A DNA stretch of 13,294 bases from CAYPCH01 sp964409165 (lineage in GTDB: Bacteria > Bacillota > Clostridia > Acetivibrionales > Acetivibrionaceae): positions 1 to 13,294 of the forward strand of contig CAYPCH010000104.1 of NCBI GenBank assembly GCA_964409165.1, written 5' to 3'. Shown here one piece after another: positions 1 through 5,059 of the stretch. The number at the start of each line of letters is the position of its first letter. Position 1 is the stretch's first letter. The notes beneath the pieces were generated by a model, which saw nothing but the letters and a program-made list of their open reading frames with translations, made no database searches and was not told the DNA's origin. The translations under genes were made by a program, and so were the position numbers.

Positions 1-30
1 GAGTCATCAGGGACGGTTCTCGTTGACTCA
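1..30 (+). repeat. REP-like repeat, left type
   Basis: This has the form GAGTCA - GGGACGGTTCT - TTGACTCA. The outer GAGTCA and TGACTC arms are inverted repeats and can pair as a short stem. It is one of nine copies in the window. Confidence 0.85.
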
Positions 31-81
31 TGATATCTGAGGTCTTGGAAATGGATAGAAATATCGTACAAAGGGTGAAGC

Positions 82-110
82 GAGTCAAAAGGAACCGTCC
101 CCACTGACTC
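82..110 (-). repeat. REP-like repeat, right type
   Basis: Inverted copy of the REP (GAGTCA - GGAACCGTCCCC - TGACTC) that closes the mini element and forms the left border of toxin cassette A. Confidence 0.85.
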
Positions 111-127
111 TCCCCATGACTCCTTAC

Positions 128-299
128 AACGAAATAAAGAGGTGAAGTGGAGATGGAAAAAAGCAATAGTGTGACTGGAGCAGAAGGAGTACCTATTTCA
201 CCGGAGATTTGTCTTAAGGCCTTTGAAAAGGCTAGCAATGAAGAAGATAGGGATGGAATGGAACGTGCCATTGCTATGGGAATGTGTAATGAGGGAACG
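128..299 (+). repeat. leader repeat, copy 1
   Basis: First of three near-identical direct copies of about 170-180 bp. Each covers a short 5' untranslated stretch with the ribosome binding site and the first 49 codons of a toxin gene. Identity with copies 2 and 3 ends abruptly after GAGGGAACG (291-299). Beyond that point the three genes share nothing visible. Confidence 0.85.
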
Positions 300-740
300 G
301 GTAGTACGAGAGTTGGCAATGATCCTAAATTAATTAAAAATAAATTTCCAGGTGAACCTTTAGCAAAGGATGGGAAAGTTCTTAATTATACAATCGAAAA
401 TGGTAAGATTAAAGGTATTAATGGGCAAAGAGAAGTGGATTTTATAATTGATAGCAAAGGGAATCTAGTAATTGGGAAAAAGCATACAACCTTGGCAAAC
501 GGAGCAGATATACAAGCAGCAGGACAACTTAAGTTAAATGGTCAGGGGAACATTCGAGGTATTAACAATTTATCAGGGCACTATAGACCAACCTCGGTCG
601 AAGCGGCTAATTATCCAGAACTACTTAATAATAACGGTTTAAGTGCAAATGGAGCTACTATGGAGTTGTATGATTTTATTACCGATGCAGATGGCATGGT
701 TACAAAAGTTAAAAGGACAGTAATACAAAAAATAAAGTAG
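153..740 (+). CDS. leader-tagged polymorphic toxin, cassette A
   Basis: This is a 195-residue two-part protein. Residues 1-49 are the leader shared with two other genes here (GAEGVP, EICLK, EEDRDGM, AMGMCNEGT). Residues 50-195 are a separate C-terminal domain containing DFIIDSKGNLVIGKKH, an AAGQ segment and INNLSGHYRPT (about 137-147). The INNxSGHYxP pattern recurs, from memory, in C-terminal domains of bacterial polymorphic toxins, but I cannot assign a catalytic activity. There is no signal peptide or membrane segment, so export would need a dedicated machine. The ATG at 153 is preferred over the in-frame GTG at 147 because AGAGGTG (138-144) is correctly spaced only for the ATG, and because cassette C starts at the equivalent ATG. 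A probable immunity gene follows after 8 bp. That it is a toxin is inferred from architecture and neighbour. Confidence 0.75.
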   Translation: MEKSNSVTGAEGVPISPEICLKAFEKASNEEDRDGMERAIAMGMCNEGTGSTRVGNDPKLIKNKFPGEPLAKDGKVLNYTIENGKIKGINGQREVDFIIDSKGNLVIGKKHTTLANGADIQAAGQLKLNGQGNIRGINNLSGHYRPTSVEAANYPELLNNNGLSANGATMELYDFITDADGMVTKVKRTVIQKIK

Positions 741-748
741 GTGATCAA

Positions 749-1129
749 ATGAAAAAATCAATTTTTAAAGAAAATTTACTAAAGGTTTTAGATGAAATTT
801 CTGTAACAATGAATACCAAATTAAATAGGGATTATAAATTCATTGTTGTTCCTGTTCAAGAAGAAGGCAAGTCGTATAATTCTAAGGATGATGTTATGCG
901 ATTATGGCTTTTTAGTGATAGTAACATTAAAGGTAAGTACTTTGATATTGATTCAGTTGTTGATCTTTTTTCTGGACTCGAACCTTTGTACCCATTATGG
1001 ATAAACGTTTCAGTAAAAGAAAATCATGATGAAATAAAGACTATTGAGCTTCAGACTAGTTTGCGATTTAGAAAACCAAGCGAATTACAAAATCAAGATA
1101 CAGGACATGCTCCCTTCAAAGCAGTTTAG
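749..1129 (+). CDS. probable immunity protein of cassette A
   Basis: A small soluble protein of 126 residues with no signal peptide or membrane helix. It starts 8 bp after the toxin stop with AGGTGATCAA as ribosome binding site, so it is almost certainly co-translated with it. It ends in LRFRKPSELQNQDTGHAPFK, a tail I associate with cognate immunity proteins of polymorphic toxins, but I do not recognise a numbered Imm family. The expected role is to bind and neutralise the toxin at 153-740 in producer and sibling cells. The TAG stop is completed by the first G of a REP repeat at 1129-1158, so the repeat sits exactly at the 3' end of the gene without visibly truncating it. Confidence 0.7.
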   Translation: MKKSIFKENLLKVLDEISVTMNTKLNRDYKFIVVPVQEEGKSYNSKDDVMRLWLFSDSNIKGKYFDIDSVVDLFSGLEPLYPLWINVSVKENHDEIKTIELQTSLRFRKPSELQNQDTGHAPFKAV

Positions 1130-1158
1130 AGTCAGCGGGGACGGTTCTCGTTGACTCA
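1129..1158 (+). repeat. REP-like repeat, left type, solitary
   Basis: Left-type REP with no adjacent partner. It overlaps the immunity stop codon by one base and abuts a VgrG remnant on its other side, so it marks a junction between unrelated DNA segments. Confidence 0.85.
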
Positions 1159-1159
1159 C

Positions 1160-1341
1160 GATGAAGCGGAAGGAATTAAGATATATAGCAAGAAGGATAT
1201 AAAGATTAAGGCAAATGAGGAAATAAACATATCAGGCAAAACCGTATATATGTCTGCGGGAAGTAAGATTGATATCCAGTGCAAAGGTAGCGAGATTGAA
1301 ATAAATGGTTGAATGGTAAGACTATCATTAAGGGTCATTAG
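1160..1341 (+). pseudogene. remnant of a VgrG-like spike protein, C-terminal end
   Basis: Reading from 1160 gives about 50 codons (DEAEGIKIYSKKDIKIKA...YMSAGSKIDIQ...SEIEING) of beta-strand repeats. They align with the C-terminus of the VgrG-like protein at 8267-9712 (NEDNGVEVHSDNKIIIKA...SSEIKMNG). An in-frame TGA occurs at 1310-1312, but a frameshifted continuation from 1315 reads GKTIIKGH and stops at 1339-1341, as expected for the true end. The upstream part of the gene is missing and is replaced by the REP at 1129-1158. It differs too much from the intact vgrG to be a recent copy, so it represents a second, lost paralogue. It places a leader-toxin gene directly downstream of a vgrG in the ancestral order. 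Confidence 0.7.
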
Positions 1342-1381
1342 GTTAAGACGAATTAGGCAACGGAACAAGAGGCGTTATAGT

Positions 1382-1390
1382 TGGTATACT
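1382..1390 (+). promoter_or_regulatory. possible extended -10 box of leader copy 2
   Basis: TGGTATACT fits an extended -10 (TGnTATAAT-like) about 30 bp upstream of the original start. Leader copy 3 has CGGTATAAT at the same place. I see no good -35 at 16-18 bp in either, so this may only be a promoter relic. Confidence 0.3.
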
Positions 1391-1565
1391 AATAACGAAA
1401 TGAAGAGGTGAAGGGGAGATTGAAAAAAGCAATAGTGTGACTGGAGCAGAAGGAGTACCTATTTCAACAGAGATTTGTCTTAAGGTCTTTGAAAAGGCTA
1501 GCAATGAAGAAGATAGGGATGGAATGGGACGTGCCATTGCTATGGGAATGTGTAATGAGGGAACG
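1383..1565 (+). repeat. leader repeat, copy 2
   Basis: Second direct copy of the leader cassette, from GGTATACTAATAACG through GAGGGAACG (1557-1565). It has acquired a start-codon change (ATG to ATT at 1419-1421) and three amino-acid changes in the leader. Confidence 0.85.
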
Positions 1566-1739
1566 GATAAGACTAAATATACAGGTGGAAGAACTCAAGC
1601 GGAGTTAGATGATTTAGCAAGAGACCCAGATCATAACTTCCAAATATCAGATAAAACCATAGCAGAAAGAGAGGCAGCTTTAAAGGTTGAGGCCAAAGGT
1701 GAAACAGAGTCAGCAGGGACGGTTCTTGTTGACTCATAA
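1419..1739 (+). pseudogene. degraded leader-tagged toxin, cassette B
   Basis: The leader (EKSNSVTGAEGVP...AMGMCNEGT) is intact apart from its start codon, which is ATT where the sister genes have ATG. The ribosome binding site AGAGGTGAAGGGGAG is kept. The next in-frame candidate, GTG at 1437, has no ribosome binding site. After the leader come about 45 residues (GGRTQAELDDLARDPDH, then SDKTIAEREAALKVE) that resemble the pre-catalytic part of some nuclease-type polymorphic toxins; this is a weak call from memory. The reading frame then enters a REP at 1707, which supplies the artificial tail ESAGTVLVDS and a stop. The catalytic part is missing and no immunity gene follows. The start defect, truncation and missing partner together point to a dead cassette. 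Confidence 0.75.
1707..1736 (+). repeat. REP-like repeat, left end of RAYT copy 1
   Basis: Left-type REP that translates in frame with the disrupted toxin as ESAGTVLVDS. Its TTGACT also serves as the -35 box of the transposase promoter. Confidence 0.85.
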
Positions 1740-1756
1740 TCGTCTTTTTGTATAGT
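1729..1756 (+). promoter_or_regulatory. putative RAYT promoter, copy 1
   Basis: TTGACT (1729-1734, inside the REP) and TATAGT (1751-1756) are 16 bp apart. The intact copy has the same boxes at the preferred 17 bp, so one T or G has been lost from the spacer here. Confidence 0.5.
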
Positions 1757-1785
1757 ATTCCTAAGTAAGCCATAGGAGGAGTATT

Positions 1786-2576
1786 ATGCCAAGAAGAAGT
1801 CGTATTTTGAGTAAAAGCGGAATATATCATGTAATGCTAAGGGGGAACGAAAGGAAAGAAATATTTAAAGATGTGAAAGATAGAATAAGGTTTATTGACA
1901 CCTTGTATGAAAAGAAAAAACTTGGCGAATTTATTATTTATGCATACTGCCTTATGAATAACCATGTTCATATTGTAATAAAGCAGGGAAAAGATGAAAT
2001 ATCAAGGATAATGAAGAGAATAAACACAAGTTACGCAACATATTATAACAAAAAGTATGAAAGAGTAGGACACGTATTTCAGGACAGGTATAAAAGTGAA
2101 GCAATTATTGGGAGTGAACGGTATTTGCTGACAGCAATAAGATATATACATAATAATCCTGTTAAGGCAGGTATATGTGAAGATGTTTCTCAATTTGCCT
2201 GAAGTAGCTATAATGAATATGTAAATAAAGGCTTGAACATTATGCCATTGGTTGAAATTGAGGAGGTTTTAGGAATTTACTCCAACTCGAAAGCAAATGC
2301 GATTAAGGAATTTATTGAATTTACAAAAACAGTAGATAATACTGAGTATTTTGAAAATGAAGACCTGACAACGAAAGAGGCAAAAAAACAGAAAATAGAT
2401 GAATACATAACATTATTTTTAGAGCAAGAGGGCACGACGATAAATAAAATTAAAACTGATAAGGCGATGGGAGAGCAGTTGATTCGTGTTATCTAAAGGG
2501 GAAACCTGGGACATCAATCAAGATGATTTCTGAGGTCTTGAGAATGGATAGAACTATCGTACAGAGGGTAAAGTGA
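1786..2576 (+). pseudogene. RAYT (REP-associated tyrosine transposase, Y1_Tnp), inactivated
   Basis: This encodes the same HUH-type single-strand transposase as 5060-5845, with NNHVHIV and SYATYYNKKY preserved. It has two lesions. A TGG Trp codon (FAWSS in the intact copy) is TGA at 2200-2202. A 2-bp insertion near 2488 (ATTCGTGTTATC, where the intact copy has ATTTGTTATC) shifts the frame before the C-terminal helix-turn-helix-like segment. An extra codon is also present near 2106. The ribosome binding site AGGAGG is intact. The 138-residue product still contains the catalytic motifs but lacks the C-terminal half. The remaining REPs could still be recognised by the intact enzyme. Confidence 0.85.
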
Positions 2577-2603
2577 GTCAAAAGGAACCGTCCCCGTTGA
2601 CTC
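2575..2603 (-). repeat. REP-like repeat, right end of RAYT copy 1
   Basis: Right-type REP. Its first GA forms part of the original transposase TGA stop. Confidence 0.85.
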
Positions 2604-2606
2604 GGT

Positions 2607-2924
2607 ATTGAGGGGGGAGGGGATTTACTCCAACTCGAAAGCAAATGCAATTAAGGAGTTTATTGAGTTTACAAAAATATTAGATAATACTGAGTGTTTT
2701 GAAAATGAAGACCTGACAACGAAAGAGGCAAAAAAACAGAAGATATATGAATACATAGTATCATTTTTAGAGCAAGAGAGCACGACGATAAATGAAATCA
2801 AAGATGATAAGATGATGAGAGAGAAGTTGATTCGCGTTATCGAAAGGGGAAATCTGGGACATCAGTCAGGATGATTTTTGAGGTATTGGGGATGGATAGA
2901 ACTATCGTAAAGAGGGTGGAGTGA
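2607..2924 (+). pseudogene. 5'-truncated RAYT fragment, copy 3
   Basis: The fragment matches the last third of the transposase gene, starting near the IEEVLGIYSNSKAN region. The catalytic N-terminal domain is absent. There is a small deletion near 2615. The fragment carries the same 2-bp frameshift as copy 1 (ATTCGCGTTATC), but elsewhere (SFLEQEST, NEIKDDK) it matches the intact copy. It is therefore a mosaic, best explained by recombination or gene conversion between copies. It begins three bases after the right REP of copy 1, has no left REP of its own, and is non-functional. Confidence 0.8.
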
Positions 2925-2951
2925 GTCAAAAAGAACCGTCCCCGTTGACTC
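2923..2951 (-). repeat. REP-like repeat, right type, end of RAYT fragment
   Basis: Right-type REP that closes the truncated RAYT fragment. It directly abuts leader copy 3, whose GGTATAATT starts at the next base. Confidence 0.85.
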
Positions 2952-3134
2952 GGTATAATTATAACGGAATGAAGGGGTGAAGGGGAGATGGGAAAAAGTA
3001 ATAGTGTGACTGGAGCAGAAGGAGTACCTAGTTCACCAGAGATTTGTCTTAAGGCCTTTGAAAAGGCTAGTAATGAAGAAGATAGGGATGGAATGGAACG
3101 TGCTATTGCTATGGGAATGTGCGATGAGGGAACG
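2952..3134 (+). repeat. leader repeat, copy 3
   Basis: Third direct copy of the leader cassette, from GGTATAATTATAACGG to GAGGGAACG (3126-3134). It encodes the first 49 residues of the colicin-D-like toxin. Confidence 0.85.
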
Positions 3135-3455
3135 CTTAAGTCTGTTGAATTACCAAACACATCATTTACTACGAGTAAATTGCAACATGAGTTTAAACAT
3201 GCGGGTGATTTTGGTGTAACCGGTAATTGGAATAAAGCAACTGGAGAAGTATATCAGAAAGCGATTCAAAATCACATTGACACTGCAACTGATGTTTATA
3301 AGTTAACTTATAGAGGACAAGATGTTAATGTATTCATCAATAAAAATACTGGTGTCGGAGCTTATACAGACTTGTCAGGTAATTATATAGGTGGATGGAA
3401 ATTTAGTTCTGACCAAATGAATTTCCATCTAACGAATGGTACAAAAATTAAATAA
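2988..3455 (+). CDS. leader-tagged colicin-D-like toxin, cassette C
   Basis: A 155-residue protein. Residues 2-49 are the shared leader. Residues about 55-155 resemble the catalytic domain of colicin D, which cleaves the anticodon loop of arginine tRNAs and so stops protein synthesis. Supporting motifs are KLQHEFKHAGDFGV (64-77), TYRGQDVNVF (108-117) and GNYIGGWKFS (131-140). H71 in FKHA would be the catalytic histidine and K70 its basic neighbour. From memory, colicin D also needs a lysine two residues before that lysine and a serine two before the tryptophan; here these are E68 and G135, so activity could be altered. There is no secretion signal. The start ATG has a good ribosome binding site (GGGGTGAAGGGGAG). 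A probable immunity gene follows after 17 bp. The domain call is from motif recall, not a search. Confidence 0.7.
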   Translation: MGKSNSVTGAEGVPSSPEICLKAFEKASNEEDRDGMERAIAMGMCDEGTLKSVELPNTSFTTSKLQHEFKHAGDFGVTGNWNKATGEVYQKAIQNHIDTATDVYKLTYRGQDVNVFINKNTGVGAYTDLSGNYIGGWKFSSDQMNFHLTNGTKIK

Positions 3456-3472
3456 CTTGAGGTGAATATGCT

Positions 3473-4066
3473 ATGGGAAGTTATATAGGAATCGGACTGG
3501 TTTATGACGATATACCAGGAGATAGATTAGAAAGGGAATTAAGAAATATAGTAAACTACTTGGTTTCTTATGATGGAAGTATCAACAGTATTAAGTTTAG
3601 CAAAGATGAGGACGGAAATGAATGGGTAGAAGATAGTTTAAACAATAAAAGTGTTGAGGATTTCTATTCTTCTTTGTGTAATGGATACTTCGGGCAACTT
3701 CATATGATATGCAATATACTTGGTATACAAAAACTCAATGTTTGCATACGTGTAGAAAAAACAAAAAATTACTTCGGATTATTATTGGATATAAGTGAAG
3801 AAGAATTAATAGGAGTAAGTTCAAGTGAAAACATTAATAGAATAACAGATAAAATCATTGTATTTTTAAATGAACTATATGAAGTTTCTGTTTTTGAGTA
3901 TGCTCTTTGTGATAACGAGGCAGAAATTCAGTATTCACCGACAGAGTTTCAATCGCTTAGTGAAGAAGTCTATTCTATTGTAGTTTTACCAGATGAAGAT
4001 AAGAAGAACTTAAAAATTATTAAAAGTAGCTGGCATATAGACGGTCTTACAACTCGTAGAGTATAA
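3473..4066 (+). CDS. probable immunity protein for the colicin-D-like toxin
   Basis: A 197-residue acidic soluble protein (GIGLVYDDIPGDRLEREL..., later HMICNILGIQKLNVCIRV). It has no signal peptide or transmembrane segment. It lies 17 bp downstream of the toxin with TTGAGGTGA (3457-3465) as ribosome binding site at good spacing to the ATG at 3473. Its position immediately after a toxin of this architecture is the main argument for immunity. An acidic protein is what one expects for an inhibitor that mimics tRNA at a basic active site. It may belong to one of the numbered Imm families (Imm64 comes to mind), but I cannot verify this. Confidence 0.65.
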   Translation: MGSYIGIGLVYDDIPGDRLERELRNIVNYLVSYDGSINSIKFSKDEDGNEWVEDSLNNKSVEDFYSSLCNGYFGQLHMICNILGIQKLNVCIRVEKTKNYFGLLLDISEEELIGVSSSENINRITDKIIVFLNELYEVSVFEYALCDNEAEIQYSPTEFQSLSEEVYSIVVLPDEDKKNLKIIKSSWHIDGLTTRRV

Positions 4067-4120
4067 ACTATAAGGTCACACAGTTTCGGCTTAAGTTCAT
4101 TAATAATGGGGGAATATGGT

Positions 4121-4534
4121 GTGCAATCAGAAAATAATTTCTATGATAACATTATAGTATTTATTCAGGAAATGTTTCGAACTATTTTCAAAGAGAAAGT
4201 AGCTTTTGAAAAGAAGCAAGTGAATACCGAGCACATGGGGTATTTTCGGATTGAATACAGATATTTACCACACCAGTATGATTTGGTTTTTGAAAATGAA
4301 AGAAATAAATTTGTAATTGATATTTTTGATAATGAAGGTGCTAAAGCTACACTATATCGAATTGTTAATTTTGAAAATGGATTATCAACTAAAAATATTA
4401 AAGAAGCAATTCTTAAACTAGAAAAAGTTTTAGAACAGGATGATATATGCTTCTATGTTCACCGAAATCAAAAATTATTTAGGAAAGTGAATGGAGAATA
4501 TAAAAGGGTAAAAAATTTAAATGAATTGAGGTAA
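4121..4534 (+). CDS. hypothetical protein, possible orphan immunity gene
   Basis: About 137 residues, soluble, with no recognised family. Features are NNFYDNIIVFIQEMF, HMGYFRIEYRYLPHQYDLVF and a Lys-rich end (YKRVKNLNEL). I chose the GTG at 4121 because GGGGGA (4108-4113) lies 7 bp upstream; the in-frame ATG at 4106 has no ribosome binding site and would overlap that sequence. It is 54 bp downstream of the cassette C immunity gene and 4 bp upstream of the next gene, in the same direction. No toxin precedes it directly. The location suggests an immunity gene whose toxin was lost, or a second protective protein in the same transcript. This rests only on context. Confidence 0.55.
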   Translation: MQSENNFYDNIIVFIQEMFRTIFKEKVAFEKKQVNTEHMGYFRIEYRYLPHQYDLVFENERNKFVIDIFDNEGAKATLYRIVNFENGLSTKNIKEAILKLEKVLEQDDICFYVHRNQKLFRKVNGEYKRVKNLNELR

Positions 4535-4538
4535 TAAT

Positions 4539-5012
4539 ATGGATGAAGCATATTTGGGTTTAAGGGAACAAGCATTTTTCATAACACCGAAGGATTTAGA
4601 GGTTTATCTTGAAAATAATGAACAAGTATTTGCGGCAGTTGTGGACATCCCGGTTAACGGAAAAATGGTGACGCTGTTTTGCTCAATTGATGGAACTGTT
4701 AGTCTATATTATTCCAATGGAAAATGTGATATAGGATTAGGAGCAAAAGAAAGTATCCGAAAGGCAGCAATGTCTTTTTTAATTAGCTCTGGTCAATGCT
4801 TAAAGGTTATGAGCGCATATAAAAGCAATGAAATTATTGAGCAAAGTATGCAAGTTTTTTTATTCTATAAAAATGGTATTAAAACACAAGAGATATCTAT
4901 GGGTAGCCATAAAACTAAAGAAGAAAAGTTTTTGAATTTTATGATTCAAAATGTCTTATCTTCAATACGTGAGTTAGCAGAGTCAGCAGGGACGGTTCTT
5001 GTTGACTCATAA
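4539..5012 (+). CDS. hypothetical protein with REP-encoded C-terminus, possible orphan immunity gene
   Basis: 157 residues, of which about the first 147 are original. The frame then runs into the REP at 4980, which adds ESAGTVLVDS and a TAA stop. The protein is soluble and of mixed alpha/beta character (VFAAVVDIPVNGKMVTLFCS, then FLFYKNGIKTQEISM), with no motif I can name. Its ribosome binding site GAGGTAATAAT lies in the end of the preceding gene, so the two are probably translationally coupled. The RAYT element at 4980-5872 landed at or near its 3' end. How many native residues were lost cannot be told without a homologue. Its place in an immunity-like tail suggests protection against a lost toxin. 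Confidence 0.55.
   Translation: MDEAYLGLREQAFFITPKDLEVYLENNEQVFAAVVDIPVNGKMVTLFCSIDGTVSLYYSNGKCDIGLGAKESIRKAAMSFLISSGQCLKVMSAYKSNEIIEQSMQVFLFYKNGIKTQEISMGSHKTKEEKFLNFMIQNVLSSIRELAESAGTVLVDS
4980..5009 (+). repeat. REP-like repeat, left end of RAYT copy 2
   Basis: Left-type REP that is read in frame as the last residues of the upstream gene. It contains the transposase -35 box. Confidence 0.85.
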
Positions 5013-5030
5013 TCGTCTTTTTGGTATAGT
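5002..5030 (+). promoter_or_regulatory. putative RAYT promoter, copy 2
   Basis: TTGACT (5002-5007, in the REP) and TATAGT (5025-5030) are separated by exactly 17 bp, and AGGAGG plus the ATG follow at 5060. The -35 box therefore belongs to the repeat itself, so binding of the transposase to its REP could repress its own promoter. Confidence 0.55.
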
Positions 5031-5059
5031 ATTCCTAAGTAAGCCATAGGAGGAGTATT

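Larger units (their letters stand above)
1..110 (+). mobile_element. mini REP element: two inverted REPs around a RAYT 3' remnant
   Basis: A left-type REP (1-30) and an inverted right-type REP (82-110) flank about 50 bp. That spacer matches the last 17 codons of the transposase gene at 5060-5845 (ISEVLG.DRNIVQ). It looks like an internally deleted, MITE-like derivative of the full RAYT element, with almost all of the coding region gone but both ends kept. It carries the GAAATATCG variant also found in the intact copy, not the GAACTATCG of the two decayed copies. Just downstream (111-122), CCCCATGACTCC partly repeats the REP end. The left edge coincides with the window edge, so more may lie outside. 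Confidence 0.8.
1707..2603 (+). mobile_element. decayed full-length RAYT/REP element, copy 1
   Basis: The element is bordered by a left-type REP (1707-1736) and an inverted right-type REP (2575-2603), with a RAYT gene between them. It is nearly identical to the element at 4980-5872. It landed inside the toxin gene of cassette B. The transposase is dead because of an internal stop and a frameshift, so movement would need the intact copy to act in trans. Confidence 0.85.

Noticed and set aside
1573..1830. 85-codon minus-strand open frame across the cassette B / RAYT junction
   Set aside because: It spans an insertion boundary and is antisense to two recognisable coding regions, with no start signals.
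2200..2202. In-frame TGA in the first RAYT as a recoded codon (Trp or selenocysteine)
   Set aside because: The intact copy has TGG here, and the same gene also carries a downstream 2-bp frameshift, so plain decay explains both.
2952..2962. TTGACT of the REP with TATAAT of leader 3 as a promoter
   Set aside because: The two boxes are only 3 bp apart, far from the needed 16-18 bp.
2996..3134. Leader as a classical Sec signal peptide
   Set aside because: It has no basic start plus hydrophobic core; it is acidic and helical in character, so Sec export is unlikely.
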